A DNA stretch of 64,000 nt. Origin: Kitasatospora sp. NBC_00374. Its GTDB lineage: Bacteria; Actinomycetota; Actinomycetes; Streptomycetales; Streptomycetaceae. The notes beneath the pieces are model-generated. The model was not told the origin of the DNA, did no database searches, and was given only the letters and a program-made list of their open reading frames with translations. Of the stretch, positions 41,868 through 49,721 are shown piece by piece (positions within the stretch are counted from its first letter, which is position 1; each line of letters opens with the position of its first letter). Where the stretch lies: contig NZ_CP107964.1 of assembly GCF_041434935.1 (NCBI RefSeq), positions 5,191,001-5,255,000 of the forward strand, given 5' to 3'. The translations under genes and the position numbers were made by a program.

Positions 41868-42932
41868 ATGCCACGCCGCTCCGCGACGATGCTCGCCGCC
41901 ACCCTGCTGCTGATAGGCCTGCTCTGCGCCTCGGTCGTCATGAAGGTGCCGTACACCGAGATGAGCCCCGGGCCGACGTACAACACCCTCGGTGTGCAGG
42001 AGAAGACCGGCGAGCCGGTGATCAGCATCAGCGGGCACGAGACCTACCCGACCAGCGGGCATCTCAACATGACGACCGTCCAGGTCACGGGGGCGAACTA
42101 CCAGCCGGGCCTGGTGTCCGCGGTGGTCGGCTGGCTGCGTGACGACGTGCTGGTGGTCCCGCACGACAACGTGTACCCGAAGGGCCAGACCGATCGGGAG
42201 GCCCAGCAGCAGAACGCGGAGGAGTTCGCCTCCTCCGAGGACAGCGCGAAGACCGCCGCGCTCACCCAGCTGGGGATCCCGGTCGGCGCGCAGGTGATCG
42301 TCGGTTCGGTGGCGGCCGGCAGCCCGGCCGAGGGCAAGCTGCACGCGGGGGACCGGATCGTCGCGGTGGACGGTACGCCGGTGACCACCGCCGCCTCGGT
42401 GGCCGAGCAGGTGACCAAGCACAAGCCGGGCGAGGCCACGGTCTTCACGGTCGTCCCGCGGGGTGCGGCCGAGACGGACCGGGCCGAGGTGTCGATCACC
42501 ACCGCGAAGGCGCAGAACGCGGACCGGGCGATCGTCGGCATCGTGCCGGGGATCGACCACACCTACCCGTTCAAGATCGATATCGGGCTGCAGGACGTCG
42601 GCGGCCCCAGTGCCGGCCTGATGTTCGCGCTCGGCATCGTGGACAAGCTCACCCCGGGCGACCTCACCGGCGGCACATTCGTCGCCGGGACCGGCACGAT
42701 CGCCGACGACGGCAAGGTCGGGCCGATCGGTGGCATCCAGATGAAGCTGATCGCGGCCCGCGACAAGGGCGCCCAGTACTTCTTCACGCCCGCGGACAAC
42801 TGCTCGGAGGCGGCCAAGGCCACCCCGAGCGGGCTCACCCTGGTCAAGGTGGGGACCCTGCAGGACGCACTCGGCGCGCTGGACCGGATCAGCTCCGGCC
42901 AGACCGCCGGGCTCCCCGCCTGCCCCCGCTGA
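41868..42932 (+). CDS. PDZ-domain Lon-like protease (YlbL family)
   Basis: A 354-residue membrane-anchored serine protease. An N-terminal anchor lies at residues 9-26, a PDZ domain at about 125-210 (GSPAEGKLHAGDRIVAVDG), and an S16 Lon-type domain follows with Ser in DVGGPSAGLMFALG (about 247) and Lys in GGIQMKLIAARDKG (about 292), the catalytic dyad. The active site is predicted to be outside the membrane. The family is linked to membrane-protein quality control in Firmicutes. The ATG at 41868 lacks a ribosome binding site; TACTGT ends 6 bases upstream, implying a leaderless mRNA. The mycobacterial ortholog is Rv3194c. Confidence 0.92.
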   Translation: MPRRSATMLAATLLLIGLLCASVVMKVPYTEMSPGPTYNTLGVQEKTGEPVISISGHETYPTSGHLNMTTVQVTGANYQPGLVSAVVGWLRDDVLVVPHDNVYPKGQTDREAQQQNAEEFASSEDSAKTAALTQLGIPVGAQVIVGSVAAGSPAEGKLHAGDRIVAVDGTPVTTAASVAEQVTKHKPGEATVFTVVPRGAAETDRAEVSITTAKAQNADRAIVGIVPGIDHTYPFKIDIGLQDVGGPSAGLMFALGIVDKLTPGDLTGGTFVAGTGTIADDGKVGPIGGIQMKLIAARDKGAQYFFTPADNCSEAAKATPSGLTLVKVGTLQDALGALDRISSGQTAGLPACPR

Positions 42933-42962
42933 CGGCGAGGGCGGGACGGGGCGGCCGACGGG

Positions 42963-43538
42963 TCAGGAGAAGGTCGCCAGCAGGGCCTCGGTCAGGCCCG
43001 GCACCAGGTCGGGGCCGGTCAGCACCTCGCGGGCGACGTCCTTCTCGCGCAGCCGCAGGGCGATCTCGCGGGAGCCGTCGCGGAGCACCGCCGCGGTGAT
43101 CCGGACCTCCTGGCGCGCCGGGTGGTTGGCCACCCAGTCGGCCAGCTCGCTCTCGGTGGCGTTCTTCGGACGGGTCTGCTCGGCGCCGGGCGGGAGCATC
43201 AGCCGCTCGACCACCAGCGCGCAGCCGACCACCTGGTCCGGCCAGGCGATGGTGCCGAGGAACTTGTCCAGCGCCGTACCGGCCGGCAGTTCCTCCTGTT
43301 CGACCGGCGTCAGGCCGGCGGTCTCGCCGCCGGTCAGGCCGAGCTGCTTGGCCAGCCGCGGGTCCGCCTTGCGCAGCTTGGCGGTGTCCACCAGGGCGAA
43401 CAGGCGGGCCGGGAGGTCCCAGCCGAGGGTGGCGGCGTACTCGTCGATCTCCAGCGCGGCCCGGGTGAGCGGGGTCGCGGCGGGCAGGCCGGCGGCCTCG
43501 GACGGCTTGCCGGAGGGGGTGTTGTGGGCATCGGACAT
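42963..43538 (-). CDS. PPA1309 family protein
   Basis: A 191-residue protein of the actinobacterial PPA1309 family, recognised by TPLTRAALEIDEYAATLGWD near the start and by WPDQVVGCALVVERLMLPP and ATFS at the C-terminus. It is soluble, without signal or membrane segments, and the function is unknown. ATG 43538 (MSDAHNT) is chosen; the in-frame extension to 43685 looks non-coding. It is divergent from the UPF0182 gene, an arrangement common in streptomycetes and mycobacteria. Confidence 0.85.
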   Translation of the reverse strand: MSDAHNTPSGKPSEAAGLPAATPLTRAALEIDEYAATLGWDLPARLFALVDTAKLRKADPRLAKQLGLTGGETAGLTPVEQEELPAGTALDKFLGTIAWPDQVVGCALVVERLMLPPGAEQTRPKNATESELADWVANHPARQEVRITAAVLRDGSREIALRLREKDVAREVLTGPDLVPGLTEALLATFS

Positions 43539-43708
43539 GCCCCAATCCTCACACGGGGCGCGGGGGTCCCGGCCCCGCCGGGCCGCAGACCGGGTCCGGG
43601 GAAGCGGCGATCTCGTTCCTCTCCATGGGAACTCCGGTAAAGACCGATTAAGTTGCACTGGAGTCCAACCCAAGACGACATTCACGACCCAACAGCAGAG
43701 GTGCCACC

Positions 43709-46675
43709 TTGGTATTCCAGATGCCGGATCGCCCGGGGCCGGGCTTCCGTGCCAGAGTCGGCCCGCCCTCCCGTCGCACCAAGGTGCTCCTGCTGACCGC
43801 AGGCGTCCTGGCCGTGCTGTTCCTGCTGTTCGTGATGTTCGCGGGTGTGTGGACGGACTGGCTGTGGTTCAAGTCGGTCCACTATTCCTCGGTTTTCACC
43901 TCCCAGCTGTGGACGAAGGCCGGCCTGTTCGCGGTCTTCGGCCTGCTGATGGCCGTGATCGTCGGCGCCAACCTCTGGCTGGCGCACCGGCTGCGGCCGC
44001 CGCTGGCCGCGATGTCGGTCGAGCAGCAGAGCCTCGACCGCTACCGGATGGGCGTCGCGCCCTACAAGAAGTGGCTGCTGATCGGCGCCTCGCTGCTGGT
44101 CGGGCTGATCGGCGGCGCCGCCGCCTCCGGGCAGTGGCGGACGTGGATGCTCTGGACCAACGAGACGGCGTTCGGGGTGAAGGACAGCCAGTTCCACCTG
44201 GACGTGTCCTTCTACGCCTTCGAACTGCCCTGGTACGAGTTCCTGCTGGGCTTCGCGTTCAGCGCGGTGATCGTCTCGCTGCTGGGCTCCGTGCTGGTCC
44301 ACTACCTGTACGGCGGTCTGCGGCTGCAGGGCCCGGGCCGGCGGGCCAGCGCCGGCGCGCAGGGGCACCTCGCCGTGCTGCTGGGCGTGTTCGTCCTGCT
44401 CAAGGCCGTGGCGTACTGGCTGGACCGGTACGCGCTCGCGGTGAAGTCCGGCTCGTACAAGGGCGTGGACGGGTGGACCGGCCTGCGGTACGTGGACGCC
44501 AACGCGTTCCTGCCGGCCAAGACCATCCTGTTCTTCGTCGCGATCATCTGCGCGCTGCTGTTCTTCCTCACCCCGATCCGCCGCACCTGGGCGCCGGCCC
44601 TGATCGGCTTCGGCCTGATGGCGCTGTCCGCCGTGCTGATCGGCGGGGTGTACCCGGCGATCGTGCAGCAGTTCCAGGTCAAGCCGAACGAGCAGGCCAA
44701 GGAGACGCCGTACATCCAGAAGAACATCGACGCGACCCGGCAGGCGTACGGCATCGCCGACAGCCAGACCCAGCAGTACGACCCGAAGGGCACCACCAGC
44801 GCCGACGCGCTGAAGCCGGACGCCCAGACGATCGCGGACATCCGGCTGCTCGACCCGAACGTGGTCGCGCCGACCTTCCAGCAGAACGAGGCGCTGCGGA
44901 AGTACTACGCCTTCCCGAAGACCCTGGACGTCGACCGCTACGGCAGCCAGGACACCGTGGTCGGCGTCCGTGAGCTGGACCTGGGCGGTGTCCAGCAGCG
45001 CAACTGGATCAACGACCACTTCAAGTACACCCACGGCTACGGCCTCGTCGCGGCCAAGGGCAACCAGGTCGACGGGCTGGGCAACCCGGTCTACACCGAG
45101 TCCTCGCTGCCGACCACCGGCACCCTCGGGGACTACCAGCAGCGGGTCTACTACGGCGAGAAGACCAGCACGTACTCGATCGTCGGCGGCACCAACGAGG
45201 AGATCGACTACACCTCGGAGTCGGGCGCCGCGCAGACCTACAAGTACACCGGCGGCAGCGGGGTGTCCCTGGACAACCCGCTGACCCGGGCCGCGTTCGC
45301 GGTGAAGTTCGCCGAGCCGCAGATCCTCTACTCGGGAGCGATCGCCGACGGCGCGAAGGTCATCTACGACCGCACTCCCAAGGAGCGGGTCGAGAAGGTC
45401 GCCCCGTGGCTGTCCATCGACGCCGACCCGTACCCGGTGGTGCAGGACGGCAAGCTGGTCTGGGTGCTGGACGGTTACACCACCTCGGACGGCTTCCCGT
45501 TCTCGTCCAAGACCACCCTTGGTGACGTCACCAAGGACTCGCTGACCGACCAGCGCGGCCGCACGCTGACCGCCGTCAACAAGGTCAACTACATCCGCAA
45601 CTCGGTGAAGGCCACCGTCGACTCCTACACCGGCGAGGTGACGCTCTACCAGTGGGACGAGACCGACCCGGTGCTGAAGACCTGGATGAAGGCCTTCCCC
45701 GACACGGTCACCCCGAAGTCGGACATCCCGGCCGCGCTGATGCCGCACCTGCGCTACCCGCAGGACCTCTTCAAGGTGCAGCGCGACCTGCTCTCGCAGT
45801 ACCACATGACCGACGCGAGCGGCTTCTTCAACGGCACCGACATCTGGCAGGTGCCGATCGACCCCACCACCAACACCGGTGAGGTCCAGCCGCCGTACTA
45901 CCTGACCGTCCGGATGCCCGACGCGGCGGCGGCGAGCTTCTCGCTCACCACCAGCTTCGTCCCGAGCGGACGGGACAACCTGGCCGCCTTCATGGCCGTC
46001 AGCGCCGACCCGGGCCCGGACTACGGAAAGATCCGGGTCCTCAAGGTGCCCAGCGGCTCCGGGGCGCTCGGGCCGAAGCTGACCCAGGCGAAGTTCAACT
46101 CCGACCAGGCGGTGGCCAACCAGCTCACCCTGCTGCGGACGGGCACCGACTCCGACATCGAGTACGGCAACCTGCTGACCCTCCCGGTCGGCGGCGGTCT
46201 GCTCAACGTCGAGCCGGTCTACCTGATCGGACGCGGCGCCAGGGTCCCGGTGCTGAAGAAGGTGCTGGCGGTGTACGGCAACGACAACGTCGCGCTGGAG
46301 GACACCCTGGAGAAGGCGCTCACCAAGGTGTTCGGCAACGCCGCGGCCACCGCGCCGACCACCCCGACGGCGCCCACCACGCCGACCACGCCCGGCACCA
46401 CCACGCCCACCACGCCGACCACGCCCACCCCGGGCACCGGTGACCCGGCGGTGACCAAGGCGATCCAGGACGCCCAGAAGGCGTACAACGACAGCCAGGA
46501 GGCGCTGAAGAGCGGCGACTGGGCCAAGTACGGCGAGGCCCAGAAGGCGCTGCAGGAGGCGCTCAACCGGGCGGCCGCGGCCCAGCCGACGGGCGGCGCC
46601 ACCCCGGCGCCGGCCCCGAAGCCGACGGCCCCACCGACGGCCACGCCGACCGCGTCGCCGTCACCCGGTTCCTGA
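43709..46675 (+). CDS. UPF0182 family membrane protein
   Basis: A 988-residue protein of the UPF0182 family (Rv3193c in M. tuberculosis). Seven predicted membrane segments lie in the first 330 residues (e.g. LLLTAGVLAVLFLLFVMFAG, TILFFVAIICALLFFLTPI). A large extracytoplasmic domain of about 540 residues follows. Past about residue 875 is a Pro/Thr-rich linker, then a Lys/Ala/Gln helix (AIQDAQKAYNDSQEALKSGD) and a Pro/Ala tail. The function is unknown. The TTG at 43709 has AGAGGTG 6-7 bases upstream; ATG 43721 is an alternative. Codon use is typical of a well-expressed core gene. Confidence 0.92.
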   Translation: MVFQMPDRPGPGFRARVGPPSRRTKVLLLTAGVLAVLFLLFVMFAGVWTDWLWFKSVHYSSVFTSQLWTKAGLFAVFGLLMAVIVGANLWLAHRLRPPLAAMSVEQQSLDRYRMGVAPYKKWLLIGASLLVGLIGGAAASGQWRTWMLWTNETAFGVKDSQFHLDVSFYAFELPWYEFLLGFAFSAVIVSLLGSVLVHYLYGGLRLQGPGRRASAGAQGHLAVLLGVFVLLKAVAYWLDRYALAVKSGSYKGVDGWTGLRYVDANAFLPAKTILFFVAIICALLFFLTPIRRTWAPALIGFGLMALSAVLIGGVYPAIVQQFQVKPNEQAKETPYIQKNIDATRQAYGIADSQTQQYDPKGTTSADALKPDAQTIADIRLLDPNVVAPTFQQNEALRKYYAFPKTLDVDRYGSQDTVVGVRELDLGGVQQRNWINDHFKYTHGYGLVAAKGNQVDGLGNPVYTESSLPTTGTLGDYQQRVYYGEKTSTYSIVGGTNEEIDYTSESGAAQTYKYTGGSGVSLDNPLTRAAFAVKFAEPQILYSGAIADGAKVIYDRTPKERVEKVAPWLSIDADPYPVVQDGKLVWVLDGYTTSDGFPFSSKTTLGDVTKDSLTDQRGRTLTAVNKVNYIRNSVKATVDSYTGEVTLYQWDETDPVLKTWMKAFPDTVTPKSDIPAALMPHLRYPQDLFKVQRDLLSQYHMTDASGFFNGTDIWQVPIDPTTNTGEVQPPYYLTVRMPDAAAASFSLTTSFVPSGRDNLAAFMAVSADPGPDYGKIRVLKVPSGSGALGPKLTQAKFNSDQAVANQLTLLRTGTDSDIEYGNLLTLPVGGGLLNVEPVYLIGRGARVPVLKKVLAVYGNDNVALEDTLEKALTKVFGNAAATAPTTPTAPTTPTTPGTTTPTTPTTPTPGTGDPAVTKAIQDAQKAYNDSQEALKSGDWAKYGEAQKALQEALNRAAAAQPTGGATPAPAPKPTAPPTATPTASPSPGS

Positions 46676-46689
46676 GCTGCGACAACCGA

Positions 46690-46720
46690 TTGATGATCTG
46701 CCCCGCGTCCGTGCTACTGT
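46690..46720 (+). promoter_or_regulatory. promoter of the initiator tRNA gene
   Basis: TTGATG (46690-46695) and TACTGT (46715-46720) are separated by 19 bases. The predicted start near 46727 is 5 bases before the tRNA. The spacing is long by two bases, so the -35 choice is uncertain. Confidence 0.55.
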
Positions 46721-46731
46721 TGAGTTACCGA

Positions 46732-46805
46732 CGCGGGGTGGAGCAGCTCGGTAGCTCGCTGGGCTCATAACCCAGAGGTCGCAGGTTCAAATCCTGTCCC
46801 CGCTA
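46732..46805 (+). tRNA. initiator tRNA-fMet (CAT anticodon)
   Basis: A 74-base cloverleaf: acceptor CGCGGGG pairs with CCCCGCT, the anticodon loop is CTCATAA, and the T-arm is GCAGG-TTCAAAT-CCTGT. The initiator hallmarks are present: C1 is mismatched with position 72, three G-C pairs (GGG/CCC) flank the anticodon loop, and A11-T24 is in the D stem. The 3' CCA is not encoded, since CTC follows A73. Confidence 0.96.
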
Positions 46806-46815
46806 CTCAGTAGCA

Positions 46816-46848
46816 GAAGGCCCGGAGGATCAAATCCTCCGGGCCTTC
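46816..46848 (+). terminator. terminator after tRNA-fMet
   Basis: A perfect 15-base inverted repeat, GAAGGCCCGGAGGAT (46816-46830) and its complement (46834-46848), with a CAA loop, 11 bases after the tRNA. Confidence 0.8.
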
Positions 46849-47100
46849 GCCATGGGTGGCCGAAAGGCTGATCCACTCCGGTACGATGCGTGACCGGGGT
46901 TTGTGGGGCTCAGTGTCGGGAAATCGACAAAGCGCTGAAGCAATCTCGCCGGGCTTCGGCCCCGCTCTGTCACATTCGACCGGAGCAGGTGTACGCGGGT
47001 TGCGGGTGATGCGACGATGGAGCACATGGGGGACGCTGCGCGGCCGTTGACGGGCCGTCGACTCCGAGGGGCCCCTCGGAGGTCCCCCGGTCTCGGCGCC
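46849..47100. other. intergenic region between tRNA and the Sel1 gene
   Basis: No gene is supported; the open frames lack coding bias. I see a small palindrome GAGGGGCCCCTC near 47068-47079 and nothing else that I can assign. The downstream repeat at 47101-47180 is listed separately. Confidence 0.4.
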
Positions 47101-47180
47101 GGCCGATGGCTGGGGTGGGAGTTCTCCGGTCCTGGCCGATGGCTGGGGTGGGGGTCCCCCCGGCCGAAGGCTGGGGGAGG
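47101..47180. repeat. tandem GC-rich repeat before the Sel1 gene
   Basis: The 19-mer GGCCGATGGCTGGGGTGGG occurs at 47101-47119 and exactly again at 47134-47152; a diverged third copy (GGCCGAAGGCTGGGGGAGG) is at 47162-47180. Between the last two copies is GGGGGTCCCCCC, which can fold back with the flanking C and G runs. Elements of this type recur between genes in streptomycete genomes, from memory. Confidence 0.8.
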
Positions 47181-47213
47181 ATGCCGCAGCACTCTGGGGG
47201 AGCGGGAGTCGGC

Positions 47214-49190
47214 ATGAAGCTGATCGGCAGGAACGAGCGAGGAGCGGGAGACCCGGCAGACCGGGGTGCGGGCGCGAACAGCGCCATCGAGGCGGACACC
47301 GAGGGCTGGGCGATCAGCTCCGACGACACGCACACCGCCCTGCCCGCGCAGCGCACCACCGCCCGCACCGCACCGCGGCCCGAAGGCTTCGGCCCGGAGA
47401 GCCTGGTGCACATCTCCGCCCAGCAACTCGTCGACGCCATCGGCCCGTACGCGCACGGGACCGTCGACCCCGACGCGGAGACGGACCCGGACGCGACCAG
47501 CTTCGAGAGTGCGCTGGCCGCGCGCGAGCAGGCCGCACTGGAGTCCCGGCACCGGCAGGCCGCCGACTCCGGCGACCCCAACGCCGCCAGCCAGCTCGGC
47601 GCGCTGCTGCTGCGCCGCGGCGACCTCGCGGACGCCGAGCCGTACCTGCGCAGTGCGGCGGCCGCGGGGCTGCGGGCCGCGGCCAACAACCTGGGTGTCC
47701 TGCTGCACCAGCAGGGCCACCGTGCCGAGGCCGCGCAGTGGTGGCGGCAGGCCGCGGTGGCGGGCAGTGCCCCCGCCGCGCACGCGCTCGGCCTGCAGTT
47801 GCGCGACCAGGGTGAGGAGGAGGCGGCCGAGTACTGGCTCCACTTCGCGGCCGAGCACGGACACCCGCTCGGCGCCTACGCGCTGGGCGATCTGATGGAG
47901 CATCGGCGGGACGTCCGCGCCGAGCGCTGGTTCAAGGCCGCCGCCGACGCCGGGCACCGTGAGGCCGCCTACCGGCTGGCCCGGATGCGCGAGGCCGCCG
48001 GCGACAAGGAGACCGCCGAGACCTGGTACCGCACCGCCGCCGCCCGCAGCCACGCCCGCGCGGCGTTGCGGCTCGGCGTCCTGCTGGAGGAGCGTGCCCA
48101 GGAGGAGCCCGCGCTGATCGAGGAGGCCGCCCGCTGGTACCGGCAGTCGGCGCAGAACGGGGAGCCCCGGGCCGCGTGCGCGCTGGGCTTCCTGCTGCGC
48201 GACACCGGGGACCTGACCGCCGCCGCCGAGTGGTGGCAGGAGGCGGCCGAGGCGGGGGACGGCACGGCCGCCAACGCGCTCGGGGCCCTGCACGCCGGCC
48301 GCGGCGCCTCGGCCGAGGCCGAGCGGTGGTACCGGATGGCACTGGAGGCCGGCGACCACAACGGCGCGTTCAACCTGGGCCTGCTGTGTGCGGGCGCCGG
48401 CCGCGAGGCCCAGGCCGAGCAGTGGTACCGGCGCGCCGCGTACGCCGGGCACCGGGAGGCCTGCAACGCGCTGGCCGTGATCCTGCTCCAGCGCGGCGAC
48501 GAGTCCGGCGCCGAGCCCTGGTTCTCCAAGGCCGCCGAGGCCGGCAGTGTGGACGGCGCCTTCAACCTGGGCGTCCTGCACGCCGGGCGCGGAGAGCAGC
48601 AGCAGGCGCACGAGTGGTACGCGCGCGCTGCCGCGGAAGGCCACGGCGAGGCCGCCCTCCAACTGGCCGTCGCCCAGGAGCAGCGCGGCCACCTGACCGC
48701 CGCGCTGGACCGCTACCGCCAGGCCGCGGCCGGCGGATCCGCCGAGGGCGCCTTCCGGCTGGCCTCGGTGCTGGACCGGCGCGGCGACGCGGACGCGGAG
48801 GCCGAGCACTGGTACGCGGTGGCCGCCGACGCCGGGCACCGCCGGGCCCAGGTCCGGATGGGGGTGCGGGCGGCGGAGCGCGGCGCGCTGGAGATCGCCG
48901 AGAGCTGGTACCGGCGGGCGGCCGAGGCGGGCAGCCGCAGCGCGGCCTTCAACCTGGGGCTGCTGTTGGCCCGTCAGGACTCCGAGGCCGAGGCGATGCT
49001 CTGGTACACCCGGGCCGCCGACGCGGGCCACGGGCGGGCCGCGCTGCGGCTGGCGCTGCTGGCACTGCGCCGGGGGGAGCCGGTGCAGGCGGAGAGCTGG
49101 TGCCGGCGGGCGGCCGAGTACGGGCCGGCCGAGGTGGCCGAGCGGGCGGCGCGGCTGCTCGGGGCGCTCAACGCGGAGCTCAGCGCCTGA
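47214..49190 (+). CDS. Sel1/TPR-repeat protein
   Basis: A 658-residue protein made almost wholly of Sel1-like helical repeats of about 35 residues from residue 115 to the end. Typical units contain AYRLARMREAAGDKETAETW and GAFNLGVLHAGRGEQQQA; I count roughly fourteen. The first 100 residues are non-repetitive and acidic, with ESLVHISAQQLVDAIGPYA. Such solenoids bind other proteins as scaffolds; no enzyme domain, signal peptide or membrane segment is visible. ATG 47214 has GGGAG 7 bases upstream. It is convergent with the Fur-family gene. The partner is unknown. Confidence 0.9.
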   Translation: MKLIGRNERGAGDPADRGAGANSAIEADTEGWAISSDDTHTALPAQRTTARTAPRPEGFGPESLVHISAQQLVDAIGPYAHGTVDPDAETDPDATSFESALAAREQAALESRHRQAADSGDPNAASQLGALLLRRGDLADAEPYLRSAAAAGLRAAANNLGVLLHQQGHRAEAAQWWRQAAVAGSAPAAHALGLQLRDQGEEEAAEYWLHFAAEHGHPLGAYALGDLMEHRRDVRAERWFKAAADAGHREAAYRLARMREAAGDKETAETWYRTAAARSHARAALRLGVLLEERAQEEPALIEEAARWYRQSAQNGEPRAACALGFLLRDTGDLTAAAEWWQEAAEAGDGTAANALGALHAGRGASAEAERWYRMALEAGDHNGAFNLGLLCAGAGREAQAEQWYRRAAYAGHREACNALAVILLQRGDESGAEPWFSKAAEAGSVDGAFNLGVLHAGRGEQQQAHEWYARAAAEGHGEAALQLAVAQEQRGHLTAALDRYRQAAAGGSAEGAFRLASVLDRRGDADAEAEHWYAVAADAGHRRAQVRMGVRAAERGALEIAESWYRRAAEAGSRSAAFNLGLLLARQDSEAEAMLWYTRAADAGHGRAALRLALLALRRGEPVQAESWCRRAAEYGPAEVAERAARLLGALNAELSA

Positions 49191-49208
49191 GGCCGGGCGG
49201 CCGGGCTG

Positions 49209-49619
49209 TCAGCGGCAGTCGGGGCAGAGCCCGCGGTAGGTGATCTCGGCGCCCGAGATGACAAAGCCGAAGCGTTCGGTGGCGGGCAGCGCGGCGAGTG
49301 GATCACCCTGGGGGTGGACGTCGCGGATGGCGCCGCAGCCGGAGCAGATCAGGTGCTGGTGTGCGTGGTGCGCGTTGGGGTCGTACCGCTTGGCGCGCCC
49401 GTCGGTGGCGACCTCCAGCACCTCGCCGAGGCCGACGAGCTCGCCCAGGGTGTTGTAGACGGTGGCCCGGCTGATCTCGGGCAGCCGGTCGACCGCGCGC
49501 GCGTGCACCTCGTCGGCGGTCAGGTGGACGTGCTCACCGTCGAGGACCTCGGCCACCACGCGCCGCTGTGAGGTGAGCCGCCAGCCGCGGGTCCGGAGTC
49601 GTTCCAGCAGGTCACTCAT
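49209..49619 (-). CDS. Fur-family regulator (PerR/CatR-like)
   Basis: A 136-residue Fur-fold repressor. The winged helix is at residues 1-82 (TSQRRVVAEVLDG, HLTADEVHARA, SRATVYNTLGELVGLG). The metal-binding part has HHAHQHLICSGCGAI, and a C-terminal CPDC pair completes the structural Zn site. Divergence from a catalase gene across 102 bases strongly suggests a peroxide sensor of the PerR/CatR/FurA type, in which metal-catalysed oxidation releases DNA. The ATG is 49619. A 17-base palindrome in the catalase promoter is its likely operator. The assignment to PerR rather than iron-Fur is inferred from context. Confidence 0.9.
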   Translation of the reverse strand: MSDLLERLRTRGWRLTSQRRVVAEVLDGEHVHLTADEVHARAVDRLPEISRATVYNTLGELVGLGEVLEVATDGRAKRYDPNAHHAHQHLICSGCGAIRDVHPQGDPLAALPATERFGFVISGAEITYRGLCPDCR

Positions 49620-49658
49620 GGGTCAAGGGTAGGGCACGATCTTAACTTGGTTCCAGTA

Positions 49659-49686
49659 TTGACTTGGACAAAGTCCAAGCTAGGAT
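49659..49686 (+). promoter_or_regulatory. catalase promoter with Fur-type operator
   Basis: -35 TTGACT (49659-49664), a 16-base spacer and -10 TAGGAT (49681-49686). The spacer and the end of the -35 are occupied by a perfect palindrome CTTGGAC-AAA-GTCCAAG (49663-49679). Binding there would block polymerase, as expected for repression by the divergent Fur-family protein. Confidence 0.82.
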
Positions 49687-49721
49687 CGATTCGTCACGAC
49701 CGGATAACGCGGAGGCACGCC

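Noticed and set aside
46807..47025. A 72-codon minus-strand frame after tRNA-fMet
   Set aside because: It overlaps the tRNA terminator, has no ribosome site and lacks third-position bias.
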